Assembly: GCA_963585895.1 (NCBI GenBank)
Contig: OY757939.1
Location: 41,423,247 to 41,487,246, forward strand
Direction of reading: 5' to 3'
Source of the DNA: Sepioteuthis lessoniana
Taxonomy: Eukaryota > Mollusca > Cephalopoda > Myopsida > Loliginidae
Length of the DNA stretch: 64,000 nucleotides
This document shows, one piece after another, positions 43,258 to 53,978 of this stretch. The translations under genes and the position numbers were made by a program. How positions within the stretch are numbered: position 1 is the first letter of the stretch; every line of letters begins with the position of its first letter. The notes beneath the pieces are model-generated. The model was not told the DNA's origin, ran no database searches, and was given only the letters and a program-made list of their open reading frames with translations.

Positions 43258-44072
43258 AAAACTATTTCAGTTTATGAAATGTAAATTCTTTAGCATGAAA
43301 ATCAATTTTATGTTTTAAATAGTCTTAATCATCAAAAACTACTCTCATTTTAGTTTTTTAATTAATGAAATAGTAATGACAAAATAGTGTAAAGAAAAAT
43401 CCATAACAATTTAAATGAATCTTTAGAGAACATTAGCAATTAGTTATTTTTGTTCATTACTGCTGGTATCATGTAACCCAGTACAACTAGTATATAACTT
43501 GGAGTAGAGATTGATACTGCCAGTTAACTTTTATTTCTTTGAGAGATGTTATTGAAAGAGAACTATTCAGTAGGGCACTCTAATTACCTAAAAATGTTAC
43601 AGGAAATTTAATCCATTTTCAATACAGTAGGTTAAAAACCTAGATCTTTGTGCTTCCTATTTTAAAATTAAAAAAGAAAAAAATGTTCAAAGTTGCTTTG
43701 TTTGTTGAGTAACTTTGAATGTCTTGTATTTTGTCAAAAGCAAATTTATTTTTCAATGAAAAGATTTAAAATATCTACAGAATTGAAAATTATTAATGTC
43801 CAATTTATGTCAACTGGTCTAATAAAATATTTTCGTAGAAGTTCAGAATTGTTCTATTTTACCCTGGTTCCTTGTAGGTCTCCAGATAGAGATTCTTTAT
43901 TATAAAGATATGTTTTCTTATATCTGAAAATTGTTTTTCTTTTATTACCATATTTAGATTTTTTTTTGTAATTAGGAACAAATAAGCTTTTAACAAGTTT
44001 TTAATGCTCTATATAAGACCTAACTAATCAATTTGTATACTTGTTTACCATATTCAAGTTATATAGAAGAAT
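43258..44072. other. AT-rich intron, nothing recognised
   Basis: No element or credible exon was recognised. The 70-codon frame at 43693-43905 is compositional. Confidence 0.4.
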
Positions 44073-44150
44073 GGTTTGGTTTAGTTTAGTTTTATGGCAT
44101 ATCAACCATTTTTGGTTATTTAATAACAAATCCTGTTTTTACACATATAT
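44073..44150 (-). mobile_element. Family A solo tail
   Basis: The tail only ('gttttatggcatatcaacc', 'taataacaaatcctgttttt') in minus orientation, immediately before the RTE-like fragment. Confidence 0.75.
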
Positions 44151-44152
44151 CA

Positions 44153-44845
44153 AACCTGGAGCAGGCAGCTGGAGGGATTGGCCTCCATCTAAATGCAAAT
44201 AAAATGGAGTATATGTGTTTTAAACGAGAAGAAGCCATCTTCACTCAAAGTGGCGGTCCTCTGAAATTAGTAGACACTTTCATGTATTTTGGCAGCAGTG
44301 TCTCATCTACTGAAAGTGATATTAATATACACCTAGCTAAGACTTGGACTGTTATCGATAGGTTGATGATCATATGGAAGTTTGATCTATCCTATGAAAT
44401 AAAACAGGATTTCTTCCAAGACCTGGCTGTGTCAAGACTACTGTGTGGATGCACAACATGGGCACTAAAAATATGCATAGAGAAAAAGCTAGATGTGAAC
44501 TACACAAGAATGTTACAAACTATTTTGAAAGAATCCTGGAAGCAACACCCCACAAAACAACAGCTGTACAGCCACTTAGCTCTCATCTCAAACATCATCC
44601 AAATCAGATAAACAAAACATTCAGAACACTGCTGGAGAAGCAAAGACAAACTTATGTGACATTCTTCTATGGACTCCTACATATAGACATGCTAGTTTTA
44701 GCTGACCAGCTAGAACTTATCTATATCAGCTCTGTGTGGACACAGGATGTAGTTTTGAAGATCTACTGGGAGTAGTTGATGCTAGGAATGGATGGAGAGA
44801 GAGAGTGAGTCAGTGAAATCCGTGTTTTCAGGGTAACTTGATGAA
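44153..44845 (+). pseudogene. RTE-like LINE reverse transcriptase, 3' part
   Basis: An open stretch from 44153 to a stop at 44611 reads 'GGIGLHLNANKMEYMCFKR', then 'LVDTFMYFGSSVSSTESDI', 'AVSRLLCGCTTWALK' and 'SWKQHPTKQQLYSHLALI'. After a frameshift it reads 'HREKARCELHKNV'. It then decays through the GRPARTY and 'DRDEWRERV'-type region to 'gtaacttgatgaa'. This is the thumb and C-terminal region of a non-LTR reverse transcriptase. The catalytic YADD block is missing upstream. It is the longest open LINE frame here. Confidence 0.85.
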
Positions 44846-44923
44846 TATCATAGATGTTTAAAAGATAAATGAATTCTGTTTTTTTCATTATTGATAAAAA
44901 AATTAATGGAATTTTATAGTTTT

Positions 44924-45828
44924 GAAAATTGTTTAATCAGTTACTTGTCAAAGTGTAATGGCTATTGCTTGTTAGTATTGAATTTAATTGTCACTGTGAA
45001 AGGAAGAATAAAAGAAAATGTAACATTTTTTAAGCTGTAATAAAACCACCATTTTTATAAGTTATAATCATATGAAGTTTTAAATATGAAAGGTACTGTT
45101 GCATATTGACACTTGACCGAAACAAATGTTCCAGCTGTGTAAACAAAGTGATTGCAGGACACACCTGTGTAAATAGGAAGGCAGCGATGTGTAGGTGTAA
45201 GCAGCTCACGTGGGTTGAATTGGAAATTTGTAGGTGTTTTGAAATTATATATACACAGGTACCCACAGAGTAATGGTCATTCTTAGTTTTATAGCCAGAA
45301 GAGTCAGTCATGGAGAGCGGCTGCTGGGCACCACCCAGCGTGGTGGGTGCAGCAACCCACAGCAGTCTTGAGCCTTGGAGTTCCTGAGTGATTGCAGTTG
45401 GCCCCCTGGTGAAGACCGGTTGAGAATGTCTCATTAAAGAAAAAAGATGTATGGCTCTAAATCTGAGTGTGACACAGCATGGTTAAGAAGAAGTTATGGG
45501 TCTATATAGCAGTGTCCAAGTCTTTTAAGTCCTCCGTGTGTTTTCATCTCTCTGTCTTCATCTGTCACACTACAGAAGTTTTGATCCTTTCAAGAAATAA
45601 ATTTGAGAGAGTTATATTTCTATAAAGAAATGTGTTGTTGCATCTTCATTATGCCGTTATATTACAGTGTAATAAAAAGATTTTGCTTTTGAGAATCCAA
45701 GAAAAGGTTTTCAGCTGTTATGATAAGATGAAAATTGTTTAATCAGTTACTTGTCAAAGTAATGACTATTGCTTGTTACTATTGAATTTAATTGTCTATG
45801 TAAAAAGCAGAATAAAAGAAAATGTAAC
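44924..45828. repeat. ~100-bp direct repeats flanking an LTR-like insert
   Basis: 44924-45024 and 45730-45828 share 'gaaaattgtttaatcagtta', 'ctattgcttgtta' and 'gaataaaagaaaatgtaac' with about 90% identity. The intervening ~700 bp is mostly the LTR-like block at 45036-45666. Confidence 0.85.
45036..45666 (+). mobile_element. Probable solo LTR
   Basis: It has TGTAATAAAA and TATATTACA ends with 6-bp inverted TGTAAT/ATTACA, a GC-rich centre, a TATA-like 'gtctatatagcag' at about 45499, and AATAAA at 45597. A 134-codon minus-strand frame across it (45030-45434) has no family resemblance. No target duplication was seen next to the ends. Confidence 0.55.
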
Positions 45829-46440
45829 TTATTTATTTGTCAATGCTCTTAACTCAGTACTTCTCTATCATATGCATTATAGAGAACGCTGAAAAGTTGT
45901 TGGATGACCAAAAAGAGATTTTTTTCAAAGGGTCGAAGAAACTCAAGGAACAATGTGCCAAATATATTGAACTTTATTCCTTTCTTAGTTAGACCTTAAA
46001 CCTTTCAGCATCCCATTGTAGACTATTATGAACTGAAAATATCAAATCTAAATTTAGTTGTATTTACTATGAAAAAAATATGTATTTTATTCTGTGTCCT
46101 ATATAAATGTAAAAATGTTTTAAAAAGTGTTAGTGTTTATGTCTAGACTAAATTATAATTAAACAATATTGCTCATTAATTTCTCTTGCAATTAATTAAT
46201 TAATTAATTTCTCTGCAGTCTATACAACCATATTTGATAAAATATTGAGACATTGTTATGGATATACCTATTGTCTTTAGGTAACATGTTGTAGAGATAC
46301 TGCTGACCAAAATGTATTGTTATAATGTAAAATTTTCTATTGTGCTGTTTAAAATATTTGTTAATAGAAATTGCTTTGACACAAGGCTGGTGTTCAATTA
46401 AATGAAATAATCAGCACTATTTCTTTACTGAGGTGATATC
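45829..46440. other. AT-rich intron, nothing recognised
   Basis: Contains four TTAA-type repeats ('attaattaattaattaatt', 46188-46208), but no element. Confidence 0.4.
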
Positions 46441-46700
46441 AAATAAGTAAAATTGGCAACTTTAGTCGAGGGCAACCCGAAGGCTCCCTTTTCTATAGCT
46501 ACTACATCGAGGTATAGAGGAGGGCACTACTCCTTTCCCTGGATTACTCCACTTTACCCTTGATACTTACTTTATATTGCTGAGTGCTAAGCAAGGAGGT
46601 ATCAAGTACTATTTTTTTGAGTCTTTGGTATGATGCGACCTGGAATTGAACCCAGGTCTCCTGGACCATTGGCAAACACTCTAACCACTAGCCCAATGAG
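46441..46700 (-). mobile_element. Family B tRNA-derived SINE
   Basis: The minus-strand head is 'ctagtggttagagtgtttgcc' with B box 'gggttcaattccaggtcgca', a full body, and 3' tail 'ccaattttacttattt'. Confidence 0.9.
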
Positions 46701-47330
46701 AAATACCCATCTAAAAAATAAGACAATTTCCAGAAAACTGGAAAATTTTAAACTGACAAACTTTCCTTTCACTTCTTTTATTAAACATTTTTTTAATCGT
46801 GTAACTATTTTTTATAAAATGAATCCAGAAGAATCTATTTTTCATTGCTTGTTTTTGTTATAATATATTTGTAAACCTAGAACAAGTCTGTTAAAAAGCC
46901 TTATCTACTTATATGTATCTGAAAAAAAAAAATCATTGTGACATATATTGATCTCACAACATGTTTTCATAACAGAGTAATGAAAAATTTGTTCTGGTAA
47001 CACAAGGCCTTATGTTATAGACTTCTCTGCTAAAATATAAATAGAAATGTTTTTTATGTTAAATTTGTTAAAGTTCCATAATTATTCAGTGGTGGATAGA
47101 ATATTTTTTGTCACTTGGCAGGAGAGGAGAGAACATTTTTAATCTGTAAAGGCAACATATATATATGGAATAAATAATGTTAAAGGGACTCTTAAATTGT
47201 GATTGGCTCTATAGAAAAATATACTTCAAGATTATGTTTAGATATATTTTATATATTAAAAATTAATCTATTAGAATTATTTTCATTTATAACAAAAGGA
47301 ACAAGGCAAAGGATCAATTTTTATTTTTAC
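46701..47330. other. AT-rich intron, nothing recognised
   Basis: Nothing recognised apart from a short (TA)n at 47157-47166. Confidence 0.4.
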
Positions 47331-47506
47331 TTACTGTATTTGACGGCATATAGGATGCACCCCAATTTCAGCCGAGTAAATCAAGAAAAATGTACAAATA
47401 TCAAACGTGATGAAATCAATATAATGAATAATGTCATATACCTACTGTCATTATTTAAAAGGCTATTATGCAGATTAAAAGTGTTATCATTGATAATATT
47501 CAAATA

Positions 47507-48089
47507 CAGTTTTTCTCTTTTTATTCCTCTTCAACAAGTAATTTTCTTTTAAATAATGATTTTAACAATAGACAAAACCTCAAGCCAGTAAAATAATATT
47601 AGTAAATAAAGAATACATAAAGATAAAAACTATTTTCAAGATGAAAGCAAAAAACATTTAATAAATTTGTTATAAATGAATACAAAAGTCAAAGATAGAT
47701 TTGTTGATTGATTGACTGATTTTAACAGCATATCAATCCATTTGGGGTTAATTTATGCCAAGAGGTTAGGGAATTGCACTCATTATACATTTATATTTAC
47801 CTTTTTTGTATAGTTGTTTCTTAAGAATTTTTTTTTTTTTTTTGCACACTTTCCAATCGAATATGAATTATTTCTAAACAGATCTATTTGACCCATAGAT
47901 GAGACCCTAACAGGTACTACTGGTCAGAATGAATATGGGAATAATGGCAATGAGGGGGTACTGCACACTCCTCAGGCCTCCAGAACTGGAACCTCACAAT
48001 CAGATGAAGTTTAGTGTAATAACCAAGACACCCCTTTTCGGGGTTATCTAGTCAGCATATTTTAACCCCTACTAACAGGGTAGAAAGAT
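47507..48089 (-). repeat. Left arm of large inverted repeat (family A variant inside)
   Basis: 583 bp, reverse complement of 49235-49806 with only scattered differences. The arm contains a diverged family A element on the minus strand. Its tail-like part reads 'gattttaacagcatatcaat' on the plus strand. Then come 'gacccatagatgagacccta', 'ggcaatgagggggtactgca' and 'cccctactaacagggtagaa'. Confidence 0.92.
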
Positions 48090-48225
48090 TAAAAGTGTTA
48101 TCAATATAATGAATATTATCAATGATAACACTTTTAATCTGCATTATAGCCTTTTAAATAATTGTTGTATTGTCATCTGCTGATTCATGCAGAAATATAC
48201 ATATATATATACTGGATACATACTG

Positions 48226-48787
48226 ACGCGATGATAATGATGCAGGAAGACTTCTTTAACAAAATATTTACCTCTCACTTTATTTGTAAGGGTACAAAGG
48301 GTTACTCAAAGTTTGCGTGTGAGAGGGAGCTGGAGACCAAACATAACTGAAATATTTTGACCCCTAAGTTATGGCCGTCAGCATTGTATCTTTCTTGTTC
48401 TCCAGGGCTGCTCAACCATGGCCTGGAGTCCACTCTGCTGGGTGCTGGCTTTCCTTACTACATCTCGTCCCTCTCCATCTCCAACTCTACTTGCCTGTCC
48501 TGCCTTCTGTTCAATTTGTTGGCCTTATATTACCTTCAAACTCCCACGCGGTGATATGGACACACCTCCGCAATTTCTTCCGATATCTGGCGATCGGGAT
48601 GTGTCACTCTCTTCCGGTGCGTCAGTCTATGAGAATATAATGGGATTTTTTTTTACCTCGTCCCATTTCATCAGCCAATTTCCACCAACGCGATTTCCTC
48701 TCATAACTGCCATTAGAATGTGTCACTTCCTTCCAGTGCATCACCTTGAATGGCATTTTTGGCCAGGTCAAAAGGTCAAAACATAAC
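48226..48787 (-). mobile_element. LTR fragment related to 5360-6005
   Basis: The minus strand starts TGTTATGTTTTGACC and shares 'ggaaggaagtgacaca', 'aaataaagtgagaggtaaat' and 'tctccagc' with the LTR at 5360-6005. The far end is replaced by (TA)n and 'ctggatacatactgacgcg'. Three overlapping plus-strand frames of 65-122 codons come from this GC-richer block and are not genes. Confidence 0.7.
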
Positions 48788-49234
48788 ATAATGACAGTAG
48801 GTATATGACAGTTACTCTAAAGTCTAAGCTAATAGGAGTTGCCAGGTAGTTAATTTCAGCCAACTATTGCAAATTGTAAACCTACATGTGACATATAAGA
48901 CACGGGGATTTTAAAAGATATTTCTAGTAAAAAAAAGTGTGCCTTATAAGTCATTAAATATGGTAATTTTACCTATAGTTCAGAAAGTATTGAACGTCAA
49001 AAAAAGCAGAATAATCTAAGGTATTTGATATTATATCAGTACAATGTAATTGCAAAATAAGCAATACAGGTAAACTAATTTTTATATATCCTTGTTACTT
49101 AAGTGATAAAAAGAAAGGCAACTTACAATTATTGAAGTTATTTTTAATGTGCCAATTAAATTGGTATATTCTTAATATTTGACAAACTTAAATAGCACTG
49201 TCAATTTGTTTGCATAAAATAAATATACAAACTT

Positions 49235-49806
49235 ATCTTTCTACCCTGTTAGTAGGGGTTAGAATAAGCTGACTAGATGACCCCGAAAAGGGGTATTACA
49301 CTAAACTTCATCTGATTGTGAGGTTCCAGTTCTGGAGGCCTGAGGAGTGTGCAGTACCCCCTCATTGCCATTATTCCCATATTCATTCTGACCAGTAGTA
49401 CCTGTTAGGGTCTCATCTATGGGTCAAATAGATCTGTTTAGAAATAATTCATATTTGATTGGAAAGTGTGCAAAAAAAAAAAAAATTCTTAAGAAACAAC
49501 TATACAAAAAAGGTAAATATAAATGTATAATGAGTGCAATTCCCTAACCTCTTGGCATAAATTAACCCCAAATGGATTGATATGCCGTTAAAATCAGTCA
49601 GTCAATCAACAAATTTATCTTTGACTTTTGTATTCATTTATAACAAATTTATTAAATGTTTTTTGCTTTCATCTTGAAAATAGTTTTTATCTTTATGTAT
49701 TCTTTATTTACTAATATTATTTTACTGACTTGAGGTTTTGTCTATTGTTAAAATCATTATTTAAAAGAAAATTACTTGTTGAAGAGGAATAAAAAGAGAA
49801 AAACTG
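49235..49806 (+). repeat. Right arm of large inverted repeat
   Basis: 572 bp, reverse complement of 47507-48089. It reads through 'taccctgttagtaggggtta', 'ggggtattacactaaacttc', 'attgatatgccgttaaaatc' and 'ttgttgaagaggaataaaaa'. The flanks beyond 49806 and before 49235 do not match the left-arm flanks. Confidence 0.92.
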
Positions 49807-50341
49807 GTTTTTATTTTATTTATAAATATAATTTTGAGTAAAAATTATTTTATGAATATTACATTTTATAATTTCTACAAGAATTGGTAATGGCATATCG
49901 GGAAAGTTCTGAAAAAATTAATAGGATATTCTTTTTACTATACTTTATATATATTATTCTCATTCAGTGAAATTTCCATTTTAGATTCTTCACATGTTCT
50001 CAAAATAATTTAAGAATTTTGGTTCCAGGAATCATTAGGGTATATGTGGTATTATAAGATAATGGCCTGCATTAGATTTTACAAGTAAACTGTAGCAGAA
50101 TAGTGAAATGTAGTCTTGTTTAAGAATTAGAAAAACTAATTAAGGAGGATAAATTAGCAGTTGGATGCAGGGTGTGAACCTGTTATTAACTTAGGTTTAA
50201 ACAAATTAGATAGAGCAAAACCAGCAACCCAACAATTTTACCCAAAAACACATCTCAGCCTGTTGTGACAAGAATCAAGAATTGAAAGTACAGTTGGCAT
50301 TCATTTATTCAGTTATCTGAATAGGTAGATGTTTTATGATA
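49807..50341. other. AT-rich intron, nothing recognised
   Basis: No element was recognised. 'aaacacatctcagcctgttg' at 50249 is also found in similar form near 33182 ('acatctcagcctacttg'), possibly a trace of the same LTR family. Confidence 0.35.
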
Positions 50342-50556
50342 TAAAGTAAAGTTGGCGACTGTAGTCGAAGGCAACCTGAAGGCTCCTTTTTCAGTAGCTA
50401 CTACACTAAGGCATAGGGGAGGGTGCTACTCCATTCCCTGGATTGCTCCACTTTACCCTTGATAGGTACCTTATATTGCTGATTGTTAAGCAAGGAGGTA
50501 TCAAGTACCATTTTTTAAAGTCTTTGGTATGACTCGACCTGGGATTGAACCAAGCC
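50342..50556 (-). mobile_element. Family B SINE, 5'-truncated
   Basis: The minus strand begins at the B box ('ggttcaatcccaggtcgag') and runs to 'cgactacagtcgccaacttt' with tail 'actttac'. The tRNA-like 5' part is missing. Confidence 0.88.
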
Positions 50557-50559
50557 AAG

Positions 50560-50652
50560 TCCTATATATTTGATATTTAAATATAAAGAGGATTTGGCAT
50601 TAAATAACCTACAATGGTTGATATGCCATAAAAGCCAATCAAAACAAACCAC
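50560..50652 (+). mobile_element. Family A solo tail
   Basis: 'aaagaggatttggcattaaa' and 'ggttgatatgccataaaagc' with a CAAA tail lie directly at the truncated end of the family B SINE. Confidence 0.8.
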
Positions 50653-50835
50653 ATGTTACTTTAGGTCTCTAATGCCAAAGAGTCATGGCCTTTGATTTTA
50701 AATCTTACACTTACATAGGATGAAACATTTAATAGTTGAGGGGCATTTTCATATTGTTATAAAAATGAACAAATCACTGGAAATTTAAGGGTTGAGTGAC
50801 TACCTACCATTCAACTTCCATGATCTGGATGAGGG

Positions 50836-51118
50836 ATGGCTACCTACCACCCATCACGAAAACTAAGAAAATTAGACAAACCAGACATGTTGGACACTGC
50901 TGGAGAAGTAAGGACAAACTCACAAGCGATATACTCCTGTGGACCCCTTCACTTGGTTGAGCAAAGGCAGGACGACCAGCTAGAACCTATATATATATCA
51001 GCTCTGTGCCAATATAGGATATAGCCTTGAAGACCTGGGAGTGATGAACGATAGAGGCAGGTGGCGAGAGAGGGTCAGGGAGATCCGTACTGGCAGTGTG
51101 ACATAATAATGATGATGA
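50836..51118 (+). mobile_element. RTE-like LINE 3' fragment
   Basis: 'acatgttggacactgctgga' and 'gcaggacgaccagctagaac' encode the 'RHVGHCWRSKDKLTSDILLW' and GRPAR blocks. It ends 'gtgacataataatgatgatg'. Confidence 0.8.
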
Positions 51119-51428
51119 CACGTATCACAAGCTGTGAGAGCACTTTGTTTGAAAGCTCCATCATTGCGATTTAATTTTCTAGTTTAAAATAGTTTTACCA
51201 AATGTAATATATCTGATGGTAACCTGAGTTGTTCTTCATTTTCTTTTGAAGTATGATTGTCAGTTACCTGGCAATGTAATTTTATCATTAACATCTATCA
51301 TACTACTAAAGGCTAATCATTTCTGTAGGCTTGCCAATCCACTTAACATTAAAAAAAATGTTGAAAATAAGCGATCATTATTTCTGTTAAGGATCACAAA
51401 TAATCCAGGATAATCTTCAAATATTTAG

Positions 51429-51692
51429 AAAGTAAAGTAAAGTTGACGACCATGGTTGAGGGCAACCAGAAGGCTCCATTTTCAGTAGCTACTACACCAA
51501 GGTGTAGGGGAGAGTGCTACTCCTTTCTCTGGATTCCTCCACTTTACCCTTGATATGTACCTTATATTGCTGAGTGTTAAGCAAGGAGGCATCAAGTACC
51601 ATTTTTAAAGTATTTGGTATGACGTAACTTAGGACTGAACCCAAGTCTCCTGGGTTATTGGCAAACACTCTACCCACTAGGTCAATGAGCCA
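51429..51692 (-). mobile_element. Family B tRNA-derived SINE
   Basis: The minus-strand head is 'cattgacctagtgggtagagt' with a degenerate B box 'gggttcagtcctaagttac'. It has a full body and tail 'aactttactttacttt'. The 98-codon minus-strand frame over it is SINE read-through. Confidence 0.9.
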
Positions 51693-52009
51693 ACGGAAAT
51701 AAGAATTACGTTTGTTTTCTTCATAAATTCTTGTATATAAAATTTTAAAAAAAATGATACAGCTATAATGATGGTCTACAAAGAACAAAATTAATGATTT
51801 GCTTACCTAATAGTGACACCAACTTTTTTGACATTGTTGCTTGAGTTTTGCAAGGAGATACATTAGTGCCATATAAGTTTATAATCTACTTAGACTATGT
51901 ACTTTTAACTTCAGTTGATTTGATAAAAGTGTCATATATGAATAAAGTGAGATACTAGTGTTTGAACATTGATTGCCTATAAACAAAAATGGTAAACCTC
52001 AAGATAATA

Positions 52010-52375
52010 TAAATAGAGGTACCATGCTATTAGAGGGACTTCAGCACTAGTTTGGCTGGTACACACTTGGTTCAAAGCGGCTCTGTTATTGTTCTAGGCA
52101 AGACTATAGTGTTATGGATACTAACAAGGCCGGAGGACATATCGGCGGAAACATTGTGGGAATAACAATAAAGATGAAGACAATAGTCCGAAAACCCTTA
52201 ATGATAAAAATCATCAAGTGTCATCTCAGAATTTTAGACAAGAAACACCTGAAGAAGGCCGGAGGACATATCGGCCGAAACGTTTGGAAATAACAATAAA
52301 GATGAAGACAATAGTCCGAAAACACTTAATGATAAAAATCATCAAGCGTCATCTCAGAAATTTAGACAACTAATG
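52010..52375 (+). repeat. Tandemly repeated Penelope/LTR-like termini
   Basis: A ~130-bp unit occurs twice: 52125-52241 and 52256-52372 ('aaggccggaggacatatcgg', 'aataacaataaagatgaaga', 'agtccgaaaac', 'gataaaaatcatcaag'). They are about 95% alike. The second unit is preceded by CTGAAGA and keeps CGGCCGAAACG, giving a hammerhead-like core at 52249-52280. The upstream part (52010-52124) is GC-richer and promoter-like, but unassigned. Confidence 0.8.
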
Positions 52376-52482
52376 ATCTTTGTTGCCTTATTTTCTGTTT
52401 AATGTATTAATTTTGGTTGGAATGAAATACTTATGCTTTTATTAAGTTGTCTTTTTCTTTGTCATGTTGTGTACATGTGAGT

Positions 52483-53303
52483 GTTACAAAAAAAGAAAAT
52501 GGTTTCATACTAAAGAAAGCAAGAAGCAGATGGTATCCCACAGAAACTATGAAAGACACAGACTATGCAGATGATCTAGTGCTTCTTGTAAATACACCTG
52601 CCCAAGCTGTATCCCTACTGCATAGCCAGAAGCAAACAGCAGAAGGCATTGGCCTCTACATAAACGCAAATAAAACAGAGTTCATGTGTTTTAAATGAGA
52701 AGCTAGCTCCACTTTAAGTGGCAGGACTCTAAAATTAGTAGACAATTTCACATACCTTGATAGCAATATCTGATCTATTGAAAGTGATGTTAACATATGC
52801 CAAGTAAAGGCATGGAATCCTATTGTTATGTTATTGATCATATGGAAATCTGATCTGTCCAACAAATTAAAACTGGATTTCTTTTAAGTTGAGGCTGTAT
52901 CGATACTACTGTATGGATGCACCACATGGACACTCACGAAATTCTTGAAGAAAAAGCTACTTGGGAACTACACAAGAATGCTATGTACTGTTTTGAACAA
53001 ATCCTGAACGTAAGCATCCACAAAACAGCAGTTGTATGGCTACTTACCTCCTATCTCACAAACCATCCAAATATGACAAACCTTACAGAGCACTACTGGA
53101 GGAGTAAGGATGAACTCATTAGCGATGTTCTCCTATGGTTTGTATAATTGAAGGTATCAATGTTGACCAACCAGCAAAGACTTGTATCAGCTTTGTGCAG
53201 ACACTGGATGTAGTTTCAAGGACCTGCCAGAAGCAATAGATGATAGGGATGAATGGCAAGAGAGAGTCAGGGAACTTTGCACTGTCAGCGTAACTTGATG
53301 ATG
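52483..53303 (+). pseudogene. RTE-like LINE reverse transcriptase fragment with YADD
   Basis: The frame at 52495-52698 encodes 'MKDTDYADDLVLLVNTPAQ', then 'AEGIGLYINANKTEFMCFK' and a stop. Tyr-Ala-Asp-Asp is the polymerase active site of reverse transcriptases. Downstream frames give 'STKLVDNFTYLDSNI', 'LYGCTTWTLTKFLKKKL' and the C-terminal region, ending at 'gtaacttgatgatgataatg'. Multiple frameshifts and stops make it dead. It is the most 5'-extended RTE-like copy here. Confidence 0.88.
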
Positions 53304-53384
53304 ATAATGACTTTAGTGCAGAAAAGAATGAATTAAATTGATTATATTTTATTCATAATCTGTTCTATTTATTCTTTTATATGA

Positions 53385-53640
53385 TTGACTGATTTTAATG
53401 GTCCTATTAATTATGAATAATTTTAAAATAATCTATTTGACCCATACATGAAACCCTAATAGGTACTGCCACTCCAGGTCAGAGTTGACTTGAGTATAAT
53501 GGCAATGAAGGGGTATTCAACACTCCCTAGATATCCAGAACTGGAATCTCAGCATCAGATGCAATTTAGTGCCATACTCAGGACAAACCTTACTCCTCTG
53601 CTGTGAGGATATAGTCAGTGTACGCCTAGTCAACACAGCG
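53385..53640 (-). mobile_element. Family A-related element, diverged
   Basis: The plus strand reads 'tatttgacccatacatgaaa', 'ggtactgccactccaggtca', 'ggcaatgaaggggtattcaa' and 'gatatagtcagtgtacgcct', the reverse of the family A head. The tail is barely recognisable. It is closest to the variant in the large inverted repeat. Confidence 0.7.
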
Positions 53641-53909
53641 GTTTCTTTTATAATAAATAAATGTGTCAGTTAATTCCTGCATTCAAGGACTTAAAACATA
53701 AAATAAAAAAATTGAATTTGAGAAATTAATCTTAGGAAATTAGACAGGGAAATTAATCAAATAATCTGTTTTAAAATATTGCAGATTTCTACTTGGAAAA
53801 ATGTTTTCTGTGTCTATATTACTGAAAATCTCATTATGTTTGAGCCTATATGAATATCTGCATATGTGTAACCATAACTTATCTTCCCCACTACTGTTCT
53901 TCTACAAGC

Positions 53910-53978
53910 ATGGATTTGGCATTAGATAACCCGGGAAGGTTGATATGTCATTAAACCATGAAACCAAACCAAATCAAA
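53910..53978 (+). mobile_element. Family A solo tail
   Basis: 'ggatttggcattagataacc', 'ggttgatatgtcattaaacc' and CAAACC repeats, without a head. Confidence 0.75.

Larger units (their letters stand above)
47333..48966. mobile_element. Possible DNA transposon with terminal inverted ends
   Basis: The left end 'tactgtatttgacggcatat' and 'aggatgcacc' is matched inversely at 48925-48966, where the minus strand reads 'taccatatttaatgacttat' and 'aaggcacac'. Inside are a small foldback (47449-47506 with 48109-48165), the left arm of the large inverted repeat, and an LTR-like insert. No transposase was recognised. Confidence 0.5.

Noticed and set aside
45030..45434. 134-codon minus-strand frame
   Set aside because: It spans the boundary of an LTR-like block and reads against its poly(A) orientation. 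The composition is GC-island driven and no domain is recognisable.
48357..48786. Up to 122-codon plus-strand frames in a GC-richer block
   Set aside because: They run antisense through an LTR fragment related to 5360-6005. The related LTR has different frames and no conserved protein.
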